Shown piece by piece: positions 26,388 to 37,435 of a stretch of DNA of 64,000 bases. The notes beneath the pieces are model-generated. The model was not told the origin of the DNA. It ran no database searches and saw only the letters and a program-made list of their open reading frames with translations. The first letter of the stretch is position 1. Every line of letters starts with the position of its first letter. Made by a program: the position numbers and the translations under genes. The stretch comes from Salvia splendens (taxonomy: Eukaryota; Streptophyta; Magnoliopsida; Lamiales; Lamiaceae), in contig NC_056033.1 of NCBI RefSeq assembly GCF_004379255.2, positions 37,784,719-37,848,718 on the forward strand, given 5' to 3'.

Positions 26388-27398
26388 CTACTCATCCGGC
26401 GGCAACAACCCCAATTGTTTTTGGAGACCCACTATCATGCCCTCGTGCATTTGAAGTTGCGTGGGGGTCATAGTTGACCTATCGGCCATATTGAGTTGGG
26501 CCAAAAGGGCCCACAACGAGTTGTTCGGGGGTGGAGGTGGAACATAGGGTGCGGGTTCGGGGGCGGGGGCCGATGGAGTCGCGGAGCGCCGGCGCCTGGC
26601 CGCCGCCTTCTTCCTTCCTTGCGGTCGGCGTTGGGAACCGCTTGGTCCGGCGTCAGGGCTACCCAAGTTAGCTCCGGCGAGTTGGCTAGCCACTTCTTCG
26701 GAGCCGGAGTCGGATAGGGATACCGTCCTTGACCGTTTGGAGGAGCCGCTAGAGGAGGATGTTACGCCTCCCAGATACCTCGGGTGGAACCGCGTTTCCT
26801 GCCAAACGTTGAGGTACTTGAACGACTTACCGTTCATGGATTGGTATGTGCTCAGCGCCGCAGTGATGATGTTGACCTCGCTCCGGCCGCTCCCGGCATT
26901 CCGCGACTCCTGGAGGAAATAGCCATTGAACTTGCCAATTTCGTCGTTGGCTCGGCCGATGCAGTTGCACACCATACTCTCGTTGCGCTCGATCGTTCCC
27001 GGCGGCCGGTTTGCATTGTACCGGCGAGATACGCGCCACCAAAAGTGATCGCCCGATTGGTTCGTGCCAACCGCCGCATCTTCGGAGATTTCGAAGTACG
27101 CCTTGAACAATTTATCCATCTCCGCCGGCGTGTACGGTGTGCGGACACCGCTGCCGCGAGTAGGAGCTTGCGGAGGTTGGGAGGGGGCGGTCGGCCTAGG
27201 CTCCGGTGTCCACCCGTATCGTCCTTCGGAGGCACCTTGGTCGTCGATTGGGTATGGACGGTAGCCACCCGGAACGGCCGAATCTTGGGTTTGAGGAGGG
27301 GCCGAATATTCCGTTTCCGGACTAGGAAACGGTTGTGAACCGAACCATTCGGGGTTCCAACCGTGGAAGCCCGTAGGGTTATCGCCTTGGCCGGACAT
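26388..27398 (-). CDS. Harbinger ORF1 (SANT/trihelix-like, NAM-associated) protein, intact
   Basis: Open frame of 336 residues from ATG 27398 (MSGQGDNPTGF). The first 80 residues are Pro/Gly/Ser-rich. Residues about 85-190 form the DNA-binding-like module of PIF/Harbinger ORF1 proteins: YTPAEMDKLFKAYFEISEDA, then GDHFWWRVSRRYN, then NESMVCNCIGRANDEI and GKSFKYLNVWQETRFHP. A Ser-rich linker leads to a basic patch (GRKKAAARRRR) that could be a nuclear signal. In known Harbinger systems this protein binds the transposase, helps it into the nucleus and onto the ends. Plant databases often name such proteins 'glutathione S-transferase T3-like'. The frame is undamaged and lies between well-kept ends. 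The family call rests on recognised motifs. Confidence 0.82.
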   Translation of the reverse strand: MSGQGDNPTGFHGWNPEWFGSQPFPSPETEYSAPPQTQDSAVPGGYRPYPIDDQGASEGRYGWTPEPRPTAPSQPPQAPTRGSGVRTPYTPAEMDKLFKAYFEISEDAAVGTNQSGDHFWWRVSRRYNANRPPGTIERNESMVCNCIGRANDEIGKFNGYFLQESRNAGSGRSEVNIITAALSTYQSMNGKSFKYLNVWQETRFHPRYLGGVTSSSSGSSKRSRTVSLSDSGSEEVASQLAGANLGSPDAGPSGSQRRPQGRKKAAARRRRSATPSAPAPEPAPYVPPPPPNNSLWALLAQLNMADRSTMTPTQLQMHEGMIVGLQKQLGLLPPDE

Positions 27399-27749
27399 AG
27401 TGATGTTGTAGGGTATGAGAGATTGAAGATGAGAATGGAGATGAGAGATTGAAGATGAGAATGGAGATGAGAGAATGATGATGAGAATTGTGTAGTTTGA
27501 TGTGAATTTTTGGGAGTGAAATTGGGGGTATTTATAGATGAAAGTGTGTATTTTTGGGGTAAAAAAAATTTAAAAAAAAATTAAAAAAGTGGGAAAAAAC
27601 GGTTATAAACGGATATAATTTTTTTGGGAAGTGAATTTTTTTTTATTTTTTATCGGTTTTTTTAATTAAAAACCAATTTTTTTAAAAAAAAATTATTTAA
27701 ACCCAACGGCTATGCCATTGACGAATGAGGGCGCGCCACGTCAGCTGCT

Positions 27750-27795
27750 CGCTGGCACGGCGCTGCTCGATGCATCGAGCAGCGCCGTGCCAGCG
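27750..27795. repeat. 46-bp perfect palindrome in the subterminal zone of the ORF1 Harbinger
   Basis: CGCTGGCACGGCGCTGCTCGA runs into its own complement around ATGCAT, with every base paired over 46 bp. The right arm (from 27772) is repeated once more from 27798, a 26-bp tandem. GC-rich against AT-rich surroundings. Confidence 0.9.
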
Positions 27796-30746
27796 GCGCA
27801 TCGAGCAGCGCCGTGCCAGCGGCGTGAGCGCAGCGGCGGCGGGTGGCGTCCGTGCCAGCGGCGCGGACGGCGGTGGCGAGCAGCGCCACCGTTGCAGATG
27901 CTCTAATAAAGCTACTTAAAAAGGTAGGGTAATAACTAGGGCAAGCATGGATAGGGATATAAGCCCGAATTAATTCTTTTTCGATGACTTAAATTTGAGT
28001 TTATGGTTAATAAATTGGGAGTACATTTTATGGTCTGTTTTGTTGCTCGAGATCTCAAGTCCTACCAAAGTGTGGATTGTTTTGTCTAGCTAGGGTACGT
28101 ATTGGTTTAGTTTGGATCATAATTTTGTGATTATTGTGGGATTTATTTTTCAACCTGAAAAAATAGTACTCATAATTTATTTTATACTAACTAGATATGC
28201 ACGTGCAATAATTTAATACGAATTATTCAAATGCTGGAACCACTTTTTGTACAACTACAATAATTCACAATGCTTGTTGCAATAATTCACAATGCATTTG
28301 AGAGAATCATTTGCATTCTATAAATTCGAGTAGTCATGGTAGGTTTGTGAACCCACCACCCTAATTTGTTAGTAATTACTAGTACTTATAAAATAAATGA
28401 GCACCCATATACAAGAATAGCCAATATAATACTATTGTTTTTATATATATGGAGTAATATTAAAAAAAAACAGTAAAAGCTCACAACTTTTCTCTTTGAT
28501 GGATACGTTACCGAATAAAAAGAAAAGTAAGAAATAGCACAAAAGGTGAAAAGAACATTAATTCACTTTCATTAACTATATTACTATAAATAATGGTAAT
28601 GTATGTATACTAAAATAAATTAACAATTCAGAGAAATGATATGCTACATATACATATCACTTTCATTTCTCTTAACGTTCATTTGTCATACTATAAATTT
28701 GAAATAATGGTATTTTGATAGAAGAGAAAACTCAATTTTTATGGAGAGATGGTGTTACGGCATTTCTCCTACACTGGAAAATCTAGCTTAATCGTTTATT
28801 GAGATATACTATTATAAAAAAAATGCATGTTCTTGAATACATGAAATGGACAGGTACACTAATATGTTTTATGCCCCAAAGTAGTATTTTAATTTATATT
28901 TTCTACTAGAACATGTAACTTTATATTTTTTTTCTACAAAATAATATAATCATATTATTAAAAAAATTTAAAAAAATTGAACATACCCAAATTTATTTGG
29001 GTTAATTCGTTTATCTCGAATTTTTAATGTGTCCAATAATTTATGAATGATTGAGATATGATGTTATCGTATACAGATCTCATCTACTATTTTATATACA
29101 GTATGAGCTTATCAGCAATTTGTCTGTCATATCTAACTTACAAAATATGTATAGTGCCAATCAAATGCTCAAATTATTTAAATTGTAGTACTAATATATA
29201 TCCAAAGTAGTGGTTTTTTTCGACGGAACGTTTTTACTTGATAATTACACTTTACAAACGATGTTTTTTTTGCACTGGAATATATAAATAAATTGGGTGG
29301 ATTTCATTTGATTTTACCAATCTTTTTGCTTAGTCAGTTTAAAAAGTATTGTCAATTTTTGCTGAGTTTTACATTTTTAATTTGGGATAATTTGGAATTT
29401 GTTCAATTATGATTGCAAATCTCCACCAATTTTTAGATAACAATAGGTAGTTTGTTCTAACCTTTTTGGACTTATGTTATTGAAATTTTCATTTGTTTAA
29501 AATGCAACTAAAAACTCGTACAATAGTGTTACAAGCTTAATAATTTGGGTCTTGGATCGAAATGAGCAATAGTTCCGGATATTTTTAGACTAGATATATA
29601 ATTATAATTAAAAGATTTAAATTGGTATTTACACTTATTTAAAAAGAAGAGTTTTTTTTTGTTTAAAGAGAAGAGGTTCTACAAATGTATAATTTTAAAA
29701 TGCAATATTTAACATATTTATTTTTTTAAAGCATGCAAATGATAAAGACTTTCCATGGGATCTAGAGTTTTCCCCTTATTATTAAAAAGTTCGACATTCT
29801 AGACTGCATAGTTTATTTTGGACACCCCGTTATATTCACATTCGTCTCATTCAAAGTATTCATATTTCATTTTTAGTGCATCCCACTTAAGTGCCATTTT
29901 CTATTTTAAATAATTTTTTTTCTCTCATCTAAAATTATATTTTTCCTTTTTACTTTAATAAGTATAATCTATTTTATAAAAAGAAAGACTCAAACTATTT
30001 ATAAGAAAGTGAGAAATTTAGAACAATCAAAATAAATTCACAAAAGCATAGAAATAAACCTAGGGCCAAGTTTTCTTGTCTCTTGAATGGCGTATCTCAT
30101 ACTAAATTTTATATCATTCACAATATAATCAACTTGAATGGCAAAGGGAGTATATAAGTATGTAAATTTTAAAAATATGATAAATTGAATTGTAACTTTT
30201 GTTTTCCAATAAAAAAGAGAAATCTAAGGTAATTAGCGGTGTTTCAGTATATAAGGGTTTAATTAATCATGCTGCCATTCCTCTTGTCCATATGAATTAC
30301 AGCATCATCATAAAGTGCTAAATCATAGAGATTTATATACATAAAATAAGATAATAAGTATAGAGTATGCCATGCCTATGAATAATTTCCACGTGAACTA
30401 ATATGCATAATAATGGATCGTTTCCATTACTAATATTCTCTTTTTATTAATGTAATTACTACTTTTATGTTCATTTATCTTCAAAATTACTTGATTTTTC
30501 TTTCGTGCCAAAGATAAAATAAGTTAACCTATTTGATTAAAAAGACAAATATTAGTATTAGTTATTTCCATTGATGAGTGATGTGATAAGAAGGTCTGGA
30601 ATTCGTAACGTGCTACAAAAAATGATAGTATTAGTCGAGTTCAATTTAATACAAGTGACATATAATGACCATTTATATAGATAGCACTATGTTGCAGTTT
30701 TCCTATCTAACGTAAATTATCATATTCCATATGTATATATGTTAGC

Positions 30747-31065
30747 GTTATTCTCCTATTCATCCCTTAGATCCTTTATTCTTCTTAATATGGGACGTTA
30801 GATCTCATTCATCAACGGTCCAGATGATCTGCATTATTACACTATAATGGTGCATTATTAGTCGGTGAGCATTATTCAATTGAAAATCTGCATTATTACA
30901 CTATAATGGTGCATTATTAGTCGGTGTGCATTATTCAACTGAAAATCTGCATTATTAAATGACACGTGGCATCAATCTAACCGTCGGATGACAAAATCGT
31001 GGGGTTGAGATTAAAAAGAACAAAGAACAAAAGATATAAAAAGGAAATGAATACATCCCTATGTA
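30747..31065. mobile_element. MITE with 59-bp internal tandem repeats
   Basis: Left end TTATTCTCCTATTCATCCCTTAG and right end, read inverted, CATAGGGATGTATTCATTTCC are loosely alike. GACGTTAGATCTCATTCATCAACGGTCC on the left faces ATCAATCTAACCGTCGG on the right. Inside, CTGCATTATTACACTATAAT and its continuation repeat with a 59-bp period at 30829 and 30888, plus a partial third copy at 30947. No ORF. Probably Mutator-type, not certain. Confidence 0.5.
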
Positions 31066-32235
31066 AGTATTTGCATTCTATTTTTTTTATTTTTTGAAAA
31101 TTGTAATCCGAGATTATTTTCAATAGCGGCTCTGAGTAAATTAACAAAACAATACTTCAAATTCAAATGGCTCATGATCAACGGTCCTGATTAATTTAGG
31201 CACGCCAAGTTTCACTCTTGAGTTATCAGATTTATATTCTCAGATATTGATTTCCCACCAAATTCAATGCTTGGGCACGACTCTTTATAATTTGGGAACA
31301 CATCTTTTAATTTTATTACTCCACATTTTCAGCTAAACTCACAAAATTATTATTGGAACCTTATTCTTATTTGAGTTTTAATCATTTTGCATTCCATCAG
31401 AAATCATAGGTATTATTTTAACTTTATTATCTGTCATCTTTCTTACTTAAACTTACGAATTTCCCTTCCTTTATGGCAAAAGAAAATCATAGTCGCCATT
31501 TAAAGTGTAATAACAATCTATTAGTATTATTCATCCTACAAAAATCGACAACATAGACTATTTTAAATTTCTCATAAAAATAATAATTTCTATTTAGAAT
31601 TTTTTTTCTGTTGAGTCTCATTCTTCACTCATAATACTTCAATCACTTTTTTACAAAATTCCTTTCATAATTCATTTTCAAAATGACAGTATTTATATTT
31701 TTATGAGAAAGAGTACGTGGCCTTTACATTTATGATTGTTAATCATGTTATATAGTCAGTTTCATTACCTAATGCTATTACTCTTTATATAATTGATGTT
31801 AAAGTAAAGATAAAAACAGAATTATCGCCGTGCAATGATCACAAGTTTATAGTATATTGATTGTTCATATTATCAGCTACTGGTTTTTGAGTGCATGGTA
31901 GTGGCATATCCTACTATCACGAGCAAGATAAATGATAGACGATTTTAACATTGTTTGTTTTATTTTATGTATTTAGTTTGACTTTAATAAATTTAAAATA
32001 TTATTGATATTTTTTATTATATAAAATTCATAAAATAAAAAATCAATTCTAACTTGAATTTGTATGAATTTTGATAAAATAAAAAATGCTAATAACATTT
32101 TTTAATTATTACAATCAAATTTAATATATAAAACAAAGCAAACAGTTACTAAACACTCAAACTGAGGGAGATGCTTATATAAGGTGCTCATATGTATATC
32201 ATTTCATTATGTCTAGATATTATAATAGGTTTGTG

Positions 32236-32640
32236 TTAAAATGACAACATCATTTAAGATGACACTGTACCACCAAAGGCAACCGTTAGATTTAGGAGCA
32301 GATTCAACCTTAGCCTGCCACGTGGCAGATTTGCTTGCCTGTGTATCATAGATTGCTTGATTATCTTTGATTTCATATCACATATTGCTTGAAATCATAT
32401 GCCGAGTTGATTGCCTATGTATCGCAGAATGCTTGCCTATGTATCATAGAATGCTTGCCCAGATTGTTATTTTAACTATGGTGTCACCATAGTGCTTTGA
32501 TCTCGTAGCTCATATTGCTTGGAACTATATACCGAATTGCTTGCATATGTATCGCATATTGCTTGCATATGTATTGCATATTGTTTATTACTTATTGTCA
32601 CGTTGTCACTTTAAAAGTGGTGTCACCCTAACGTACCCCT
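32236..32640. mobile_element. MITE with short internal ATTGCTTGCATATGTATCGC repeats
   Basis: Begins GTGTTAAAATGACAACATCA and ends CACTTTAAAAGTGGTGTCACC with weak inverted likeness (TTTAAGATGACAC against GTGTCACC). Between them a ~21-23-bp unit of the type ATTGCTTGCNTATGTATCGC recurs about eight times, in degenerate form. No ORF. It lies 0.8 kb from the young Ty3 element. Confidence 0.45.
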
Positions 32641-33416
32641 GTCATAATATATTTAAATTCAAAATCATGCATTAAGACATTAACATATCAGTTTGAATAA
32701 CCCGACCTAAAAAAATGTTAAATATGTCTTCAAATCTATGAAAATGGGAAAGTGGGTTGAGCTGAAATATCCAGGCTTTGGATTATGACGTGGAAGGCTT
32801 GATCTCAACCCTCTCATCATTGATTCAGTGCTTTAGTTTCCTTATAAAGCTGAGACAAATTTGGTGATTGATCGATTATTGTGGTTAAACAAGTAATGTC
32901 ACAAACAAGCGACTAGCCTCGAGCCAAGCCTTTCCAAAGTTTCACTGTATTTTAGCAAACATTTAATAGTGGGATGATTAGGCCATAAATCCCCCACAAT
33001 ACTTACTTTTTAGTGACTTTTCTTGTTACACCTTACATTTCTTAATTTGGAGGATACGTAAACAATTTGTGTGAATATTTTGTAATATAATTTAATAGAC
33101 CCCTCGTAATTAAAGTAAAGTCTATGCTTCATTATTCTTTATATGGCATTGGGGAAAAAGCTTGTTATGCCATTAGTGACTTTATTTATCTCAATAGAAG
33201 TTAAAGTCTCTTCATATACTTCCGTCCGCATATTGGTTAGGCTCACTCTTAATTGTTACTCTATCTTGATATATAATAGAACTAGAAAATGAATTCAGAA
33301 ATATACTCTATAGTAACCAAAATCAAGAAATCAAGATTTTTATGAAGAGCCTCAACAATCCAACGGGTTGCTGGTTGTATTCTGTTTCATCAAACGTTTC
33401 ATGCTGGGTTGGGTTG

Positions 33417-34005
33417 TGTTAAGAGAAGACTCCCTCAACGCGGATTCGTCGGCGACGAGCAGTCGACGACGGGATGGATAACGTGGACGTCACGGGCTTG
33501 CCCCGCGATCAGCTCCAATATTAGGGTTGACGGAAAGTAAAACAACGAGAAGTAGGAAAAATATGTTATTTCTTGATGAACAATTCATAACACAATCCCC
33601 TTTTATAATCTAAGGACCCTAGATGATTCGACTCTCTTTTGCGATCCGGGAAAGAATCACCAAGAAAACCCGGAAAGGAGCTTATTGGGCTCGACTCTAA
33701 ACTTTAATTAAATCGGTCCAAATAATGAAATAGCAACATCCAAAATAAATACTAATATTAAAGAAAGCAAAATAACTCTTCAACGCTTCTTCCGTGCGAC
33801 CACGAAGTCTCCATACTTCACTGGAGGTCTCGACTCCCGTCGTGGCCGGTCGCTCCTGCTCGGCACTGCCGCTGGCGCTCTTTCTTCCCCTGCCGTTTCA
33901 AACACCAACTGATTCTCCTCTGCTCTCGGTACCTCGCAGCCTTCCTCCCGTCTCACTTCGTCCCCTTGCGCTTCTGTGATTGTTGTCGGGTGTGTTCCCG
34001 TATCA
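33417..34005 (-). repeat. 3' LTR of the Ty3 element
   Basis: 589 bp, TG...CA at the ends (minus strand TGATACGG...CTTAACA). TATAAAAGGGG on the minus strand (33597-33607) is the likely promoter. Lacks 14 bp (CCACGTCTGAATCT) that the 5' LTR has near 37799-37812. Its first ~225 bp encode the C-terminus of the pol frame. Confidence 0.92.
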
Positions 34006-37000
34006 ACTCCCCCCTCCATAAGTGACTCCTTGTCCCCAAGGAGGTACGGAAAATGCTTCTCCACGACCGTGAGTGGCTCCCACGTCGGCGCAGCTCCCGC
34101 ATCATCATTCCATTGCACCTGACATTCTTCCTGCGCCTCTCCGCTCTTCCACACCACACGACGCTCCAGTAACTTCACCGGTTGGGCAATAGACTATCCC
34201 CTCGCGAACACCATCGGAAAGTCCGACGTCACCTGCGATGAGCCTTCCACAAACGGTTTCAACAGGCTCACATGAAAGACATTATGAATCCGACTACCAT
34301 CCGGCAACTTCAGGCGATATGCTACCTGTCCAATACATTCAAGGACCTCAAACGGGCCATAGAATCGGCGAGCCAACTTTGCCGACACCGGCCGCGCAAC
34401 CGAGTGTTGTCGGTACGGCTGTAACTTGAGGAGTACCAGCTCGCCCACCTCAAATTCCAGGTGCCTTCGATGGCGGTTCGCTGCCGCGCGCATCCGGTTC
34501 TGTGCCTTTTCCAAGTTTCGGCGTAACTCCATGATCAACTCCCCCCTCTGAATAATGTCCTTTGCCACGTCCGGCGGAGTAGCTGCGGAAGGCGGTGAAG
34601 CTATCAAAGCCGGAGGTTCGCGGCCGTACAACGCGTGATAAGGGGAGGTCCCCAACCCCTCGTGATAGAAACAATTTAGTGCTAGTTCCGCCCAAGGCAG
34701 AAAGTTTGCCCACTTCGCAGGACGATCAGCCACAAATGCCCTCAAGTATTGTTCTAGGCCGCGATTCCGAACCTCAGTCTGCCCATCAGATTGGGGATGA
34801 TAAGCGGTCGTGAAATGCTGCTTGGTCCCACTCAACTTCAACATATGCTCCCAAACCTCATTGAGAAACAAAGGATCTCGATCTGAAACGAGTGTCTTAG
34901 GAAATCCATGATGTTTGACCACCGTGTTAATGAAAAGGTTTGCCACTCTCCACGCATCAAATTTCGACGGAAGGGGGGCAAAGTGGGCGTACTTAGATAA
35001 TCTGTCGACTGCAACCAAAATAGTTGTATAACCCCTCGACTGCGGTAAACTCGTGATGAAGTCCATGGAAACATCCTCCCAGACCTGCGACGGGACAGAC
35101 AAAGGCTGCAGAAGACCCGCAGGCTTTTGTGTCGAATACTTGGTAGTTTGGCACACAAAACACGAGTTCACGAAGCGCTTGACGTCCCTGCGCATCGTAG
35201 TCCAGAAAAATTGTGCCGCTAGGCGTCGGAAAGTCCTATCCACCCCGGGGTGACCTGCCAAAGGTGTGCTATGGTGCTCATATAACAACGCTCCCTTTGC
35301 CGCAGAGTCCTCCGCCACTACAATCCTTCGGCCAAAGTAGATCAGCCCATCAGCAACCGAGAAGCCCGGTTTCGCCACCCCGCTCGCGACGTCGGTGTGG
35401 AGATTCAACAAATCCGCCTTGGTTCGATTTTCTTCCCGCAATAATTCCATGATATGAGGACTTGGGTGACATACCAGCGCCAGCACCGCTGCGTCCGCCG
35501 CCGCCTGCTCGGTTTCCATATCTCGCCGAGACAACGCATCTGCCACCTTGTTCGAGGCGCCTGTCTTGTATTCAATGCGGAACTTGTACCCCATCAACTT
35601 CCGTACGTATAGTTGCTGATCCGGTGTCTGAATTATCTGGTGCAACAAGTCTTTCAGACTCTTTTGGTCACTCCTAATCACGAATTCGCGCCCCAACAAA
35701 TATTGTCTCCATTTCTGCACCGCCTCCACGATGGCATATAATTCTTTGTGGTAGGTCGATGTCACACGACGTCGAGGACCAAGTTTCTTGCTGAAGAACG
35801 CCAATGGGTGGCCATCCTGCAACAACACCGCGCCCACTCCAAAATCCGAAGCATCAGTCTCTACATAAAACACCTTAGAGAAATCCGGCAAGCGCAAAAC
35901 TGGGGCTGATGTCATGGCCTCCTTCAACCGTCCAAAACTGTCATCCGCCAAGGGCGACCACGCGAAAGCGTCCTTTTTAAGCAACTCCGTAAGGGGAGCC
36001 GCGATGGATGCATACCCTGCGATAAACCGTCGATAATACCCTGTTAATCCCAAAAAACCACGCAATTGCTTGACTGTCGTGGGCTTTGGCCAAGCCACCA
36101 TCGCCTCTATCTTGCTTGGGTCGGGTTTCAGCTGTCCAGCCTCGATCAAGTGGCCCAAGTAATCCACCGTAGAGCAGCAAAAAGTGCACTTTGATAATTT
36201 CACAAAGAAGCTATGGGCCTGTAGGATAGAGAGCACCTCATGCAAGTGTTCCGTGTGTCTCTCCAATGTCGGGCTGTAAATTAAGATGTCATCGAAGAAA
36301 ACAATGACTGACTGGCGAAGAAGAGGTCGAAATATATCATTCATAGCTGCCTGAAATGTCGATGGTGCATTTGTAAGCCCAAACGGCATTACTAGAAATT
36401 CAAAGTGACCATCATATGTTCTGAAAGCTGTCTTGAACACATCCTCAGAGTTCATCCGGATTTGGTGATAACCTGCCCGGAGATCTAGCTTTGTGAATAC
36501 CCGGGCAGCCCCGAGTTTATCAAATAACTCATCCGTCGTAGGAATGGGGAAGTGGTCTGGCACCGTCGCTGCATTTAAAGCCCTGTAGTCGATACAGAAA
36601 CGAAACGACCCATCCTTCTTCCGGATAAGTAGCACTGGTGACGAGAAAGGACTCTGGCTCCTCCTGATTATGCCTGCGTCTAGCATTTCCTTCACTTGCC
36701 GCTCTATCTCTGTCTTTTGAAAGTAAGGGTACCTGTAAGGCCTGACATTAACAGGCTTCGAATTAGGCAGTAGGTGAATCCTATGGTCAAATGGCCGCGC
36801 TGGCGGCATTCCCGACGGGAGCTGAAAAACCACGCGATGTTGTTCCAACACACTCAACACCGGAGGTGACAAATCAGAGGGAAAAACCATCGCATCCTCG
36901 GTCGTACCCAGATCTGGCGCCAACTGTAACACTTCAAACACATGAGCCTCCCCCCTCAAACGGAGCAGCGAGGCAGCGGCGCTGGTAGAAACCTCTCGAG

Positions 37001-37370
37001 GCACGGAAGGTGCCACCTTCAAGCAAACTGGGACATCATCTCTTAAGAACTCGATAGTGCCTTTAACAAAGTCGTTGGTGACCCGTCTAAGAGAGTGCAA
37101 CCATGATAACCCCAATACTACATCCAAACCATGGACGGGCAGAATATGCAACGTGACAATAAACTTCTCCTAATGAATAAACAATTCCGTTGCCACGCTA
37201 GCAAAAGAACACACCAACGACGCCCCATTACCCACGTAGACTCGGAATGGCCGCACTGCAGTCAGCGGTAGTTTCAGCTTCTCCGCAATTCGCGGGTGTA
37301 AAAAGTCATGGGAGCTGCCCGTATCGACAAGAATCGTCCTACCGGGCTGGTCACCACCGGCAAGGAACAC
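33780..37370 (-). pseudogene. pol: Ty3 pol: protease, RT, RNase H, integrase, chromodomain; two in-frame TAG codons
   Basis: One minus-strand frame, interrupted by TAG at 37170-37172 and 34194-34196. Upstream of the first stop is the protease core (LVDTGSSHDFLHP). The long middle (34194-37151, 985 residues) has PVHGLDVVLGLSWL, then RT with DYRALNAAT, LDLRAGYHQI and the catalytic FFDDILIYS, then RNase H with VETDASDFGVGAVL and YHKELYAI, then integrase with the H-H-C-C finger (HPGVDRTFRRL...SCFVCQ) and the DDE acids in VSMDFITSLP, VSDRDPLF and SDGQTEVRNR. After the second stop the frame goes on with LLERRVV...VQWNDDAGAAPTWEPL, a chromodomain-like module, reads across the polypurine tract and ends inside the LTR at 33780. 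Only the two stops break it. Confidence 0.9.
34006..34018 (-). other. Polypurine tract of the Ty3 element
   Basis: Minus-strand ATGGAGGGGGGAGT directly before the LTR start TGATACGG. It primes plus-strand DNA synthesis. Here it is also translated, inside the pol frame, as Met-Glu-Gly-Gly-Val. Confidence 0.88.
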
Positions 37371-37419
37371 ATAATCTCCGATCGCGCAACTCCGGACTGA
37401 GAACCTGTCATGAGTTCAA

Positions 37420-37433
37420 CAATGGAAGCACCA
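37420..37433 (-). other. Primer binding site of the Ty3 element
   Basis: Minus-strand TGGTGCTTCCATTG, two bases after the LTR end. TGG fits the tRNA 3' CCA, and TGGTGCTTTCATTG-like sites are common in plant Ty3 elements. Confidence 0.8.
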
Positions 37434-37435
37434 GT

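Larger units (their letters stand above)
26076..27903 (-). mobile_element. PIF/Harbinger element carrying only ORF1
   Basis: Ends GAGCATCCACAACCGTG (26076) and, inverted, CACCGTTGCAGATGCTC (27903), with TAA target duplications (26073-26075 and 27904-27906). Length 1,828 bp. A single gene on the minus strand (26388-27398) fills most of it, followed on the right by a leader with TTTATAGATG and a GC-rich palindromic subterminal zone. No transposase is present. Confidence 0.85.
27907..33411. other. 5.5-kb AT-rich gene desert
   Basis: No coding region supported on either strand; the longest open frames are short. Holds two MITE-like elements (30747-31065 and 32236-32640), many homopolymer runs, and otherwise unassigned AT-rich DNA. 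Confidence 0.5.

Noticed and set aside
26784..27338. 184-residue plus-strand ORF
   Set aside because: Antisense of ORF1, whose protein motifs are on the minus strand.
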